The notes: a model not told the origin generated them from the sequence alone. A DNA stretch of 64,000 nt from Bisgaard Taxon 45 (GCA_030783905.1 JAQAHH010000009.1:310001-374000); one strand, 5' to 3'. Positions 40,720 to 49,950 are shown, counted from the stretch's first letter. Translations and numbers: made by a program.

Positions 40720-42399
40720 ATGTTTATCACTATCGTCACCTTTCTCCTCGTAACGGGAATTGTGGCATTGATTTCATGGAAAAAAACCAAAAATGATGAT
40801 TTAAGCACGTCTAAAGGTTATTTCTTAGCTGGGCGGGGATTAAGTGGTCTGGTCATTGGTTGTTCAATGGTGTTGACGTCATTATCAACGGAGCAATTAA
40901 TTGGTGTTAATGCTGTTTCTTATAAAGGTAACTTCTCAATTATTGCGTGGACAGTACAATCTGTTATTCCTCTGTGTTTCTTAGCACTTTATTTATTACC
41001 TAAATATATTAAAAACGGTTATACCACGATTCCCGAATTTTTTGAAAATCGGTTTGACCGCCAAACGCGCTTAATTATGTCTGCGCTTTTCTTGGTGTTT
41101 TATCTTTTTATTGTTATTCCAACCGCACTTTATACGGGCGCGATTGCCTTTAATAAAATCTTCAATTTAGAAACGGTGTTTGGCATTAGCTATGGTCAAT
41201 CAATTGTTTATACCGTCATGGCAATCGGTGTGGTCGGGGCAATTTATGCTATTTTTGGTGGTTTAAAAGCGGTCGCGGTGTCAGATACGGTCAATGCGGT
41301 ACTTTTAGTTGTGGGGGCATTATTAGTCCCAATCTTTGCCTTGATTCATTTAGGTGATGGTAGCATTACGGCAGGTTTGCAAACGATTACAACAACACAT
41401 GTAGAAAAATTCAATGCGATTGGTGGTGCAGAGGATGCGGTACCTTGGCCTGCGATTTTTACAGGTATTTTGATTGTAAATTTCTTCTATTGGACCACGA
41501 ATCAAGCAATTGTACAACGTGCGTTAGGGGCGAGAGATTTAAAATCTGGTCAAAAAGGGATTCTCCTTGCTGCATTATTCCTCTTAACATTGCCCTTAAT
41601 TCTTAACTTACCGGGTTTATTAAGTTTCCATATTCTTGGCGAAGGGTTAAATCCTATTGATACCTCTTATCCAGCCTTAGTCAATCGTGTATTACCAACT
41701 TTCTTACAAGGCTTCTTTATTGCCGCATTATTTGGTGCGATTTTAAGTACGTTTAACTCTTTCTTAAACTCTGCCGCAACGATTTATTGTAAAGACTTAT
41801 TACCGTCAATCAGCAAAAAACAACGCACAGAAAAAGAACTTATTTTGCATGCGAAAAAAGTCTCTGCAATTATGGCAGTATTGACGATGATTATTGGTCC
41901 TTTATTAATGTTCGGTACAGATGGGATTTTCTTATTAACCAAACGCTTTGCAGGTTTTGTCAACATTCCAATTGTGGCGCTGTTTGCAGTCGGTTTGTTT
42001 AATAAAACCGTTTCAGGTTTGGCGGCTCGTATTGCGTTATTGTTACATGTTATTTTATATTTCTCTATCGTTTGGGTGTTCCAAGTGAAAGTCAATTTCG
42101 TGTACGTGATGGCCGCTTTATTCGTCTTTGATGTTGTTGTGATGTTAGTATTAGGTCAATTCTTAAAACGTGAACCATACGAAGAAAGTAAAGAAAATAA
42201 AGAAGGTGTTGATTTAACCAACTGGGCACATGCTCGTGTCACCGTGGCATCATTAGTGTTAGGTTTGATTTCCCTACATGTTTTACTTTCACCGCTTGGT
42301 TTAGCTTCAACAGAAGGTCAACCACTCTTAATTTTAGGTATTTATGCGATCTTACAAGTGATTTTTCTGTTTGTATTTCGCAGCAAAAAAGAGGCTTAA
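40720..42399 (+). CDS. Sodium/solute symporter (SSS family)
   Basis: 559-residue membrane transporter of the SSS/SLC5 family with about 14 helices. Typical features are a [12 protein letters not shown] block near residue 27, [10 protein letters not shown], the [16 protein letters not shown] segment and the [15 protein letters not shown] loop. The nearest group I recognise is the sugar-type symporters such as E. coli YidK, whose gene also adjoins a sulfatase gene. I chose ATG 40720 because AAGGAGG lies five bases before it. The sulfatase starts three bases after its stop, so the pair is an operon. The substrate is probably a sulfated sugar or similar compound. Confidence 0.86.
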   Translation: MFITIVTFLLVTGIVALISWKKTKNDDLSTSKGYFLAGRGLSGLVIGCSMVLTSLSTEQLIGVNAVSYKGNFSIIAWTVQSVIPLCFLALYLLPKYIKNGYTTIPEFFENRFDRQTRLIMSALFLVFYLFIVIPTALYTGAIAFNKIFNLETVFGISYGQSIVYTVMAIGVVGAIYAIFGGLKAVAVSDTVNAVLLVVGALLVPIFALIHLGDGSITAGLQTITTTHVEKFNAIGGAEDAVPWPAIFTGILIVNFFYWTTNQAIVQRALGARDLKSGQKGILLAALFLLTLPLILNLPGLLSFHILGEGLNPIDTSYPALVNRVLPTFLQGFFIAALFGAILSTFNSFLNSAATIYCKDLLPSISKKQRTEKELILHAKKVSAIMAVLTMIIGPLLMFGTDGIFLLTKRFAGFVNIPIVALFAVGLFNKTVSGLAARIALLLHVILYFSIVWVFQVKVNFVYVMAALFVFDVVVMLVLGQFLKREPYEESKENKEGVDLTNWAHARVTVASLVLGLISLHVLLSPLGLASTEGQPLLILGIYAILQVIFLFVFRSKKEA

Positions 42400-42402
42400 A
42401 TA

Positions 42403-43848
42403 ATGAATATTATCTATATTCTCTTAGATCAAGTAAGGAAAGATATGCTTGGTGCTTACGGGCACCAAGTGGTTAAAACACCGAATATTGACAGGCTTGC
42501 ACAAGATGGTATTCGGTTTAATAATGCTTTTACGCCAGCTTCGGTTTGTGGACCTGCACGTACTTCTTTATTTACGGGATTAATGCCATCTTCGCATGGC
42601 ATTATCAAAAATGGGGAAAAAGGCGGAACTGGGGAGATTAGTCGACAAGCGCCCAATATTGCACAATTAGCAGGCTATAATACTTATGTTGTGGGAAAAT
42701 GGCATGTCGGAACCAAATCTGTGCCAGAAGATTATGCTATCAAGGGACATAATTTTGATGGTTATGGTTATCCTGGAAGTGGCGTATATAAAAATTTGGT
42801 GTTCAATCAACCCCCGACACATTCTAACCGTTATAAAGAATGGTTAGAGGAAAAAGGCTTTGAGTTTCCTGAAGTCAGTAAGGCGTATTTTGGCGATAAT
42901 CCGCATTTACGGGTACAAGAACTTTGTGGTTTTTTATCGGGGACAAAAGAACAAACCATTCCTTATTTCATTATTGATGAAGCGAAAAGATATATCCAAG
43001 AATCACTAGAGGAAAACAAGCCTTTCTTTACTTGGATTAACTTCTGGGGACCGCATACCCCTTGTATCGTGCCTGAACCATATTATTCGATGTATAGCAA
43101 AGATGATGTTGTATTGGATGAAAGTTTCTTTAAACCACTAGAAGGTAAACCGGGGCATTTCCGCACCATTTCTAAAATGTGGGGCATGTGGGAGGCGAGT
43201 GAAGATCATTGGAAAGAAGTGATCACAAAATTCTGGGGCTATATTAGCTTAATTGATGATGCGATTGGTGAGTTATTTGCTTTTCTCGAACAACACAATT
43301 TATATGATAGCACCTTCTTAGTTGCTACAGCTGATCATGGTGATGCAATGGGGGCACATCGAATGATTGAAAAAGGGGAGTTTATGTTTGATACGACCTA
43401 CAACATTCCCTTAATCATCAAAGATCCAAAATCGAATCGTGTCAATGAACAAGATGATAACTTAGTTTATTTACATGATTTAACTTCTACGGTCTATGAT
43501 ATTGCAGAGCAAAAAATTCCAACTGAATTCCAAGGCGAAACCTTACTGCCGATCACGCGTGAAAAACAACAAAATGACCGAAAAGGGATTTTAGCGCAAC
43601 TTGCAGGGCATTTTGTGTATTTTGAACAACGGATGTGGCGTCGTAAAGATTATAAATTGGTTTTTAATGCCACCGATGTATGCGAACTTTATGATGTTCG
43701 TCGTGATCCGGAAGAAATGCACAATTTATTCTACGATGAACGCTATCAGGACGTAAAAAAAGAAATGCTTGAGGAAATGCGTGTTGAGATGAAACGATTG
43801 GGTGATCCATTGGAAAACTGGGTTTACCGAATTATTGATGAAATCTAA
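42403..43848 (+). CDS. Cys-type sulfatase, predicted cytosolic
   Basis: 481-residue type I sulfatase. The formylglycine motif C-x-P-x-R is present as Cys49-GPAR53 (SVCGPARTSLFTG); metal ligands are Asp9-Gln10 near the N-terminus and TADHGDAMGAH in the second half. The mature fold begins at residue 2 (NIIYILLDQ), with no signal peptide, so the enzyme should act in the cytosol. Cys49 must be oxidised to formylglycine, a job for the maturase encoded nearby. Similar in plan to E. coli YidJ. The substrate is unknown. Confidence 0.9.
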   Translation: MNIIYILLDQVRKDMLGAYGHQVVKTPNIDRLAQDGIRFNNAFTPASVCGPARTSLFTGLMPSSHGIIKNGEKGGTGEISRQAPNIAQLAGYNTYVVGKWHVGTKSVPEDYAIKGHNFDGYGYPGSGVYKNLVFNQPPTHSNRYKEWLEEKGFEFPEVSKAYFGDNPHLRVQELCGFLSGTKEQTIPYFIIDEAKRYIQESLEENKPFFTWINFWGPHTPCIVPEPYYSMYSKDDVVLDESFFKPLEGKPGHFRTISKMWGMWEASEDHWKEVITKFWGYISLIDDAIGELFAFLEQHNLYDSTFLVATADHGDAMGAHRMIEKGEFMFDTTYNIPLIIKDPKSNRVNEQDDNLVYLHDLTSTVYDIAEQKIPTEFQGETLLPITREKQQNDRKGILAQLAGHFVYFEQRMWRRKDYKLVFNATDVCELYDVRRDPEEMHNLFYDERYQDVKKEMLEEMRVEMKRLGDPLENWVYRIIDEI

Positions 43849-43853
43849 TCGCT

Positions 43854-43882
43854 GAAAGGCGACATCTGTTCGCCTTTCTTTT
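43854..43882 (+). terminator. Rho-independent terminator after the sulfatase gene
   Basis: GAAAGGCGA (43854-43862) pairs with TCGCCTTTC (43870-43878), loop CATCTGT, then TTTT. Confidence 0.85.
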
Positions 43883-43890
43883 CTCCGCTG

Positions 43891-43960
43891 ATTCAAGTAA
43901 GGTAATGAGGTTAACGTTTCATTAACATTTTTTTAAAACGTTAACCTCATTATCTTGAAT
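43891..43960. promoter_or_regulatory. Large inverted repeat with GTTAAC motifs upstream of the Crp/Fnr-type gene
   Basis: TAATGAGGTTAACGTTT (43903-43919) is perfectly inverted at 43936-43952, a 17-bp stem with a 16-base loop. Outside it ATTCAAG (43891-43897) and CTTGAAT (43954-43960) also pair. The hexamer GTTAAC recurs in both arms and again near 43964. It starts about 40 bases before the regulator's ATG and has no T-run, so an operator is likelier than a terminator. Confidence 0.65.
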
Positions 43961-44001
43961 GAGTTAACGATGAACAATAAATATGACATAAGAAGGAATC
44001 T

Positions 44002-44601
44002 ATGGATAACACGTCAATTGGACCAACCAATTTGCAGCACTGCCAACTGACCTATTTACATCAATTAGCGAAAGGAATGACGGTTTATCAGCAAGGTGAA
44101 GTTGCACAAGAGTTTTATTTTGTTAAAGAAGGGTTAGTCGGTTTATATCACACTTTAGATAATGGTAAAGAGAGCTTAGTTCGCTTATATCGTCAGGGGG
44201 ATTATTTTGGTTTTCGGACTCTGTTTGGCCTAGGTGACAGTCGTTATCATTGTAGTGCAAAGATCTTAATTGAAGCCGAAGTTATTCGTATCAAACCCGA
44301 AAATATTGATTTGTTTTTCTTACATAACTTACAACTAAGCAAAGCATTACTCCAAACACTGGCTAATGAATTACGGGATGCTGAACAGCGTTTAGCGAAA
44401 AGTGCCTATTTACGTACTTTAGATCGTGTCATTGATAGTATGTGTTTTTTGACAAGTAATTTTCCTTATTATAACTGGACTTATCGAGAAATCGCAGAAT
44501 ACGCAGGTTGTGAAACGGAAACGGCCATTCGTATAGCAAAAGAATTAAGGCAAAATGGCTTATTTACTGAATTATTACCTCATCATCACAAGGGGAAATA
44601 A
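44002..44601 (+). CDS. Crp/Fnr-family transcriptional regulator
   Basis: 199 residues: an N-terminal cyclic-nucleotide-binding-like beta barrel (about 20-115), a dimer helix and a C-terminal winged helix (YREIAEYAGCETETAIRIAKEL). The cysteines (14, 84 and two near the C-terminus) do not form the N-terminal cluster of FNR, so no Fe-S cluster is expected; the ligand is unknown. AGAAGGA precedes the ATG. It lies between the sulfatase and its maturase and 12 bases from the latter, which suggests it controls this locus. Confidence 0.85.
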   Translation: MDNTSIGPTNLQHCQLTYLHQLAKGMTVYQQGEVAQEFYFVKEGLVGLYHTLDNGKESLVRLYRQGDYFGFRTLFGLGDSRYHCSAKILIEAEVIRIKPENIDLFFLHNLQLSKALLQTLANELRDAEQRLAKSAYLRTLDRVIDSMCFLTSNFPYYNWTYREIAEYAGCETETAIRIAKELRQNGLFTELLPHHHKGK

Positions 44602-44613
44602 GAGACACATAAT

Positions 44614-45747
44614 ATGGCATTTTTCTCACCTAAAACAAATTTCCACTTAATGGCAAAACCAAGTAGCTTCCATTGTAATATTCAATGTGAATATTGTTTT
44701 TATTTAGAAAAGGAGCAAACTTTTGGTTCAAAAGCCCCCTTCATGTCAGAACAAACGTTACGTAATTATGTAAAAAATTACATTGAGTCTCATGCAGGGC
44801 AACGTGTGGAATTTGCTTGGCAAGGGGGAGAACCGACCTTATTAGGTTTAGATTTCTTCAAAAGAGCGGTCAGTTTTCAACAAGAATTTGCAAAGGGGAA
44901 AACCATTACTAATGCCTTTCAAACTAACGGTATTGCCCTTAATCGCCAATGGGCCGCTTTTTTCAAACAACATCAGTTTTTGATTGGGTTATCTGTTGAT
45001 GGATTAAGTGCGGTCCATAATCGTTATCGTATTACCAGTAATGGGCAACCGACCTTTGATCGCGTCCTGAATGCGTTAGCTTTATTAAAAGAATATCAAG
45101 TCGATTTTAATACCTTGACAGTAGTTAACGATCAAAATTGGCATAAAGGAAAAGAAACTTATCTCGCTTTAAAAGCATTAGGCGCTACCTTCATGCAGTT
45201 TATTCCTATTGTGGAACAGCATGCTGACCATCTACAGACATTCTCTGTTCCCTCGGAAGGTTACGGACATTTTTTGGTAGATGTGTTTACTGAATGGAAA
45301 AAACAAGATATTGGACGTATTTTCGTTTTAGAGTTTGATAATTTGTTAGGACAATGGTTAGGTTATCCTTCTAGTAGCTGTATTCATCAACCCACTTGCG
45401 GTAAGTCACTCGTTGTAGAGGCTAACGGTGATGTGTATTCTTGCGATCATTTTGTTTATCCCGACTATAAAATTGGTAACCTTAATCATTCTTCCCTTGC
45501 AGAACTGGTTCAGTCGCCTAAACAATCTCATTTTGGTTTTGCTAAGCAAGGTCAATTGACCCAAATTTGTCGCCAATGTGAATTTAAATCCCTTTGCCAA
45601 GGGGGATGCCCTAAACACCGAATTCTGACCGTGGAAGGCGACTATTTTAAGCACAATTATTTATGTGCTTCTTATCAATATTTCTTCCGTCAAACAGCAG
45701 AAGACATGAAAAACATGAGTAATCAAATTCGGTTTGCTAAAGCATAA
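44614..45747 (+). CDS. Anaerobic sulfatase-maturating enzyme (radical SAM, SPASM)
   Basis: Converts the sulfatase active-site Cys to formylglycine without oxygen. The 377 residues have the radical-SAM cluster Cys21-x3-Cys25-x2-Cys28 (FHCNIQCEYCFY), a GGEPTLLG block, and a C-terminal SPASM domain for two auxiliary clusters (CGKSLVVEANGDVYSCDHF, then CRQCEFKSLCQGGCPKHR and a last Cys). The Asp in SCDHF matches the proposed catalytic base. It is co-transcribed with the regulator. The client is presumably the sulfatase ending 770 bases upstream. Confidence 0.92.
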   Translation: MAFFSPKTNFHLMAKPSSFHCNIQCEYCFYLEKEQTFGSKAPFMSEQTLRNYVKNYIESHAGQRVEFAWQGGEPTLLGLDFFKRAVSFQQEFAKGKTITNAFQTNGIALNRQWAAFFKQHQFLIGLSVDGLSAVHNRYRITSNGQPTFDRVLNALALLKEYQVDFNTLTVVNDQNWHKGKETYLALKALGATFMQFIPIVEQHADHLQTFSVPSEGYGHFLVDVFTEWKKQDIGRIFVLEFDNLLGQWLGYPSSSCIHQPTCGKSLVVEANGDVYSCDHFVYPDYKIGNLNHSSLAELVQSPKQSHFGFAKQGQLTQICRQCEFKSLCQGGCPKHRILTVEGDYFKHNYLCASYQYFFRQTAEDMKNMSNQIRFAKA

Positions 45748-45769
45748 GAAACGAATGAAGGAGTCAATC

Positions 45770-46585
45770 ATGATTCAATATAAAAAAATTAAGCAAGTTA
45801 GCCCTGAATTAACCTTATCTTACTATAATCAAATTCCCGTTTTAGAATTAAATCATCCCCATTTTGGAGAAGCGAAGATTGCGTTGCAAGGTGCCCAGTT
45901 ATTAAGCTGGACACCTCAAGGTGAAAAACACGATATATTATGGTTAAGTCCAATAGAACCTTTTCTGTTTGGCCAAGCGATTCGTGGTGGGATACCGATT
46001 TGTTACCCTTGGTTTGGTGCAATGAAAAAACCGATACATGGCACTGCGCGTTTAGCCTTATGGAAACTGAGTCATTTTCAGATTGGTATTGAACAGGCTC
46101 GTATTGAGTTTGTGTTGTTAGATCAACAACATCTTGTTGAAGCCAAAATGGTAATGTTGTTTAGTGAGAAATGCGAACTTATTTTTACGCATTATGGTAA
46201 ACAAGCGGCATTCCATACTTATTTTCATGTGGGCAATATTGAGCACGTTGAGATAACGCATTTACCAACGGTTTGTTTCAATGCGGTGACACAACAACAG
46301 GAAAAGGCACCGTCTTCTCGTCGCATTACACAACATACTGATTGTATTTATACGCTAGAAACAGCAACAAATTATATTCTCGATCATCAATTTCATCGTC
46401 AAATTGACGTCACCCATCAAAATGCAACAGAAACGGTGTTATGGAACCCGTGGGATACTGTCATGAGTGCTATGCAAGAACGCGATTACCAAAATATGCT
46501 TTGCCTTGAAACCGCTCGAATCTATCAGCCGTTACATTTTGGCGAAAAAATCAGTGTGACCTTAGCGAGGAAAAAATCAAACTAG
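45770..46585 (+). CDS. Aldose-1-epimerase-like protein, D-hexose-6-phosphate mutarotase (YeaD) type
   Basis: 271-residue beta-sandwich protein of the galactose-mutarotase fold. Blocks typical of the YeaD group are LQGAQLLSWTPQGEKHDILWLS, AIRGGIPICYPWFG, HGTAR (catalytic His region), FHTYFHVGNIE and WNPWD. The group interconverts alpha and beta hexose-6-phosphates. ATG 45770 follows AAGGAG; a frame open from 45734 has no such site. It is 22 bases after the maturase gene but belongs by synteny to the infC neighbourhood (as in Haemophilus), so its link to the sulfatase locus may be secondary. Confidence 0.88.
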   Translation: MIQYKKIKQVSPELTLSYYNQIPVLELNHPHFGEAKIALQGAQLLSWTPQGEKHDILWLSPIEPFLFGQAIRGGIPICYPWFGAMKKPIHGTARLALWKLSHFQIGIEQARIEFVLLDQQHLVEAKMVMLFSEKCELIFTHYGKQAAFHTYFHVGNIEHVEITHLPTVCFNAVTQQQEKAPSSRRITQHTDCIYTLETATNYILDHQFHRQIDVTHQNATETVLWNPWDTVMSAMQERDYQNMLCLETARIYQPLHFGEKISVTLARKKSN

Positions 46586-46590
46586 GGTTG

Positions 46591-46619
46591 TTGCATAAAT
46601 ACTTAAAATACAGTAGAAT
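46591..46619 (+). promoter_or_regulatory. infC promoter
   Basis: TTGCAT (46591-46596), a 17-base spacer and TAGAAT (46614-46619). The transcript would start near 46626 and run through a small hairpin, TTGTTC/GAACAA (about 46629-46645), before infC. Confidence 0.75.
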
Positions 46620-46706
46620 TTCGTTCGTTTTGTTCTTTTGGAACAAGATAGACTTTTCTTCTGCTAAGCAGATGAACGCAAGATAAACTAATAGAGGAAT
46701 ACGACT

Positions 46707-47249
46707 ATTAAAACCGTAAAAAAAGCACCCGTAGCTAACCGTCCGAATCGCATTAATGATGAAATTCGAGTAAAAGAAGTTCGTTTGATTGACCAAGATG
46801 GCGAACAAGCAGGTATTGTATCAATTCAACAAGCTTTAGAAATGGCTGAACATGCAGAATTAGATCTTGTTGAGATTAGTCCAAACGCAGAGCCACCAGT
46901 GTGTCGCATCATGAATTACGGTAAGTTCCTTTATGAAAAAGGAAAAGCGGCAAAAGAGCAGAAGAAAAAACAAAAAGTTGTTCAGGTAAAAGAAATTAAA
47001 TTCCGTCCGGGTACAGATGAAGGCGACTATCAAGTAAAATTACGTAGTCTGACTCGTTTCTTAGAAGAGGGTGATAAAGCAAAAATCACCGTCCGTTTCC
47101 GTGGACGAGAAATGGCACACCAAGATATCGGTTTAGAAGTGTTAGAACGCGTCAAAAACGATTTAGCTGAAATTTCTGTGGTAGAGTCTGCACCGGGTAG
47201 ATTGGAAGGCAGACAAGCCGTTATGGTCCTAGCGCCGAAAAAGAAATAG
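46707..47249 (+). CDS. infC: Translation initiation factor IF-3, ATT start
   Basis: IF-3 binds the 30S subunit and checks start-codon choice. The 180 residues equal the E. coli length only if translation begins at ATT 46707, preceded by AGAGGAA. From there the frame reads [20 protein letters not shown] without interruption into [32 protein letters not shown] and the C-terminal [13 protein letters not shown] and VLAPKKK. No ATG or GTG occurs near the correct N-terminus. The rare AUU start is the known basis of infC autoregulation in E. coli. Confidence 0.95.
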   Translation: MKTVKKAPVANRPNRINDEIRVKEVRLIDQDGEQAGIVSIQQALEMAEHAELDLVEISPNAEPPVCRIMNYGKFLYEKGKAAKEQKKKQKVVQVKEIKFRPGTDEGDYQVKLRSLTRFLEEGDKAKITVRFRGREMAHQDIGLEVLERVKNDLAEISVVESAPGRLEGRQAVMVLAPKKK

Positions 47250-47258
47250 TTTTCTCGA

Positions 47259-47297
47259 AATGCAATCAATAGAAATAATGATTGCATTTTTTATTTG
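47259..47297 (+). terminator. Terminator after infC
   Basis: AATGCAATCA (47259-47268) pairs with TGATTGCATT (47279-47288), followed by TTTTTTATTT. Confidence 0.85.
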
Positions 47298-47360
47298 TGT
47301 CGCATATTGATAAGTAAAGATCAAAATTTTACACAAATTGAAAAAATGATTTGCTAAAGG

Positions 47361-47391
47361 CAGACGAATTCTATAGAATTCGTCTGTTTTT
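47361..47391 (+). terminator. Second terminator-like hairpin before rpmI
   Basis: CAGACGAATTC-TATA-GAATTCGTCTG, a perfect 11-bp stem (47361-47386), followed by TTTTTC. It could end read-through from infC or act as an attenuator in the rpmI leader. Confidence 0.75.
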
Positions 47392-47406
47392 CGTTATGAA
47401 AAACCC

Positions 47407-47529
47407 AAAACGGAGCAGGCAAACTACGCAGCCTGAGCGTTTTAGAGAGAATAAGCTGAAATAGGGTTATTCAAAGTAAGAAATATTCAGTGCTTTACAA
47501 GTAATGTCCTCGGACATTCGCCTGAATAT
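47407..47529 (+). promoter_or_regulatory. Structured rpmI-rplT leader, candidate L20 autoregulatory element
   Basis: Two folded parts: AAAACG/CGTTTT enclosing CAGGC/GCCTG (47407-47443), and ATATTCAG/CTGAATAT (47483-47490, 47522-47529) enclosing AATGTC-CTCG-GACATT (47503-47518) with an asymmetric internal loop. L20 represses rpmI-rplT translation in E. coli by binding a leader that mimics its 23S site; this leader is a candidate for the same. Confidence 0.55.
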
Positions 47530-47566
47530 CGGTGTTTAACAAAAAACAATGCGGAGTTATTAAACA

Positions 47567-47764
47567 ATGCCTAAAATTAAAACAGTACGTGGTGCTGCGA
47601 AGCGTTTCAAAAAAACAGCTTCTGGCGGTTTCAAGCGTAAACAATCTCACTTACGTCATATTTTGACTAAAAAGACAACTAAGCGTAAACGTCATTTACG
47701 TCATAAATCCATGGTTGCGAAAGCAGACCAAGTTTTAGTTGTAGCGTGCTTACCATACGCATAA
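47567..47764 (+). CDS. rpmI: 50S ribosomal protein L35
   Basis: 65-residue basic protein of the large subunit. [20 protein letters not shown] is the standard N-terminus and [17 protein letters not shown] the conserved middle. GCGGAG precedes the ATG. It is followed by rplT after 70 bases, in the usual order. Confidence 0.98.
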
Positions 47765-47831
47765 GCTGCGTTTTAAGTACAGTCGTACGATTAGTTAAAT
47801 TTTATTTCAAATTAAGACAATAGGAGATTAA

Positions 47832-48188
<357 letters not shown>

Positions 48189-48210
48189 TTTAAAGTCAGA
48201 ATTAAGATTA

Positions 48211-48234
48211 GGGCGCGCTATCGCGTCCTTTTTT
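48211..48234 (+). terminator. Rho-independent terminator after rplT
   Basis: GGGCGCG (48211-48217) pairs with CGCGTCC (48222-48228, one G-T), loop CTAT, then six Ts. Confidence 0.92.
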
Positions 48235-48239
48235 ATACC

Positions 48240-48640
48240 TGTTATTTCTCCAATAGCTACTAACTGGTTTTTTGGTGCTTATTTCCTTGCATTGTCTATT
48301 TCTACCTTTTCATCTTATCTCGCACTGATAGCTAAATCTTCAAATTATTATAGTTTGTGCAAAACGTATTTATAGAACAAAATAGATTAATAAATAAATT
48401 TATTATAATTATTTTTAATAAATATTAAGATATAGTCTTTTATTCTTAGTTGATTGTTTTACATTCAGCCTTTCTATTTCTTCTTCTATTATGAGATTAA
48501 TTTAATACATTTCTTTATATCAAATTTTATATTTTTATATACAGTCAAATTAGTCGTTCTATATAAATAATATTCAAATTGAATTCATTTTGTTCTTTAT
48601 TAGCTTTATATTTATTCTTTTAGATTTCAAAATAAATAAA
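48240..48640. other. AT-rich non-coding stretch before the autotransporter gene
   Basis: About 400 bases, visibly richer in A and T than the flanking ribosomal genes, with stops in all frames and many runs such as TTTTTAATAAATATT. I see no gene or RNA. Together with the next gene it looks like an acquired or fast-evolving insertion. Confidence 0.6.
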
Positions 48641-48644
48641 ACAC

Positions 48645-48674
48645 TTGTCATATATATAGCGTTGCGATTAGAAT
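48645..48674 (+). promoter_or_regulatory. Candidate promoter of the autotransporter gene
   Basis: TTGTCA (48645-48650), an 18-base spacer and TAGAAT (48669-48674), about 100 bases before the start codon. Confidence 0.5.
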
Positions 48675-48771
48675 CTGCCCCACATTTAGTTTTGTGATCA
48701 AATATCGTGATACTAGATGTTTTAAGAGATAAATAATCTGTTGTATAAGTAAAAAGTTTAAGGAGTACTTA

Positions 48772-49656
48772 ATGAATTTATCTAAAATCGCTGCAGGGGT
48801 TGCAGTATCACTTTGTTTAGTGAGTAATGTGGTAATCGCAAAAACGTATAATCTTAGTATTGAAGAAAAAGCAGAAAAAAAATTTAAAGAATATTATAAG
48901 TTATCAGACTATGAGAAATGGGAAAAAAATCAAATTCATGAAAAGGATATAACAGAGGAACAAAAGAAAAACTTATGGAGAACCTGGGGATATCAATATA
49001 GTGCTCTTGGTCTTAAACAGTGGTTAGGTTCTGATGGTGATGATGATGGTGGTGCTTTGGATCTGGCACATTACTATTCTCTGAAAATTCTTAATGATGA
49101 AATAAATACTAATATGGAGACTATTAGTGATAATAGCAAAAATATTGATGTTAATAAAGAAAGTATTAACGCCAATAAAGAAAGTATTAACGCCAATAAA
49201 GAAAATATTAACGCTAATAAAGAAAATATTAACGCTAATAAAGAGTTAATTACAAAATATAAAAAAAATATTGAGAGTAATATGACCGATAATAGAAGAC
49301 TTATCGTAGCAAATACCGCATCTATTACGGATAATCAAGCGCTTATTGAAAAAAATACAGCAAGAATTACTCTAAATCATGACGCTATTAAGAAACTCAC
49401 TTCGGATTTAGCTAACCTTAAAACCTCATTAAAGCGTGGCCTTGCGACTCAGTCAGCCCTAAATGGTTTATTCCAACCTTATAACGTGGGTAAATTTAAT
49501 ATCACGGCAGCGCTTGGTGGATATCAATCTCAAACAGCGATTGCAGTTGGTACAGGCTATCGTTTTAACGAAAAAATTGCCGCGAAAGCGGGTATCGCGA
49601 AGAGCGTAAAAGGTGCTGCGTTATCTTATAACGTTGGCGTAAACTACGAGTTTTAA
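48772..49656 (+). CDS. Small trimeric autotransporter (YadA-type anchor) adhesin-like protein
   Basis: 294 residues: a signal peptide ending near VVIA (residue 23), a short charged region with an acidic [10 protein letters not shown] patch near residue 85, a coiled-coil stalk of about 95 residues made of repeats ([14 protein letters not shown] and relatives), and a C-terminal YadA-type membrane anchor of about 70 residues ending NYEF, with the final Phe typical of outer-membrane proteins. It has no large globular head, so it is much shorter than Hsf- or YadA-type adhesins. AAGGAG precedes the ATG. Surface role is inferred. Confidence 0.86.
   Translation: MNLSKIAAGVAVSLCLVSNVVIAKTYNLSIEEKAEKKFKEYYKLSDYEKWEKNQIHEKDITEEQKKNLWRTWGYQYSALGLKQWLGSDGDDDGGALDLAHYYSLKILNDEINTNMETISDNSKNIDVNKESINANKESINANKENINANKENINANKELITKYKKNIESNMTDNRRLIVANTASITDNQALIEKNTARITLNHDAIKKLTSDLANLKTSLKRGLATQSALNGLFQPYNVGKFNITAALGGYQSQTAIAVGTGYRFNEKIAAKAGIAKSVKGAALSYNVGVNYEF
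49153..49236 (+). repeat. Four tandem 21-bp repeats in the autotransporter stalk
   Basis: Units AATAAAGAAAGTATTAACGC plus one base at 49153, 49174, 49195 and 49216, the last two with AAATATT and GCT variants, then a partial copy. Each adds seven residues (NKESINA-type), so copy-number change would alter stalk length without frameshift. Confidence 0.9.
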
Positions 49657-49724
49657 TTGTAAAAAAGGAGTTTAACCAACAATATTAATATACCTCTAAA
49701 CTATCCCAAATTTTATTCAAATAG

Positions 49725-49752
49725 CGCGCTACGTTTTCGTAGCGCGTCTTAT
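49725..49752 (+). terminator. Terminator-like hairpin after the autotransporter gene
   Basis: CGCGCTACG (49725-49733) pairs with CGTAGCGCG (49738-49746), loop TTTT. The tail TCTTATAT is only moderately T-rich. Confidence 0.65.
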
Positions 49753-49921
49753 ATCAATATGTGGATTTCCCCACCCTATCTTTATCCCTACACGTTTTTA
49801 CTTTGCTCGTATTTCCTATCCAAAACGAGAACGTCCCCTATTTAGTCTGCAGATATTATTGTCTGTAATAAAAGGTAGTGAGGTAAGTTAAAACGAGAAT
49901 GCTATATTCGATTTAGTATAT

Positions 49922-49950
49922 GAAAACGCCCCTTTTTTGAAAAAGAGGCG
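49922..49950 (-). terminator. Probable terminator of msrA
   Basis: CGCCCCTTTTT (from 49927) pairs with AAAAAGAGGCG (to 49950) with one mismatch; on the minus strand it is followed by TTTTC. Confidence 0.55.

Noticed and set aside
39689-45747. Sulfatase locus as a mobile element
   Set aside because: No integrase, transposase, flanking tRNA or direct repeats are visible; it may be acquired, but there is no direct sign of how.
48692-48715. CRP-like site before the autotransporter gene (TGTGATCAAATATCGTGA)
   Set aside because: The second half-site does not match TCACA at the right distance.
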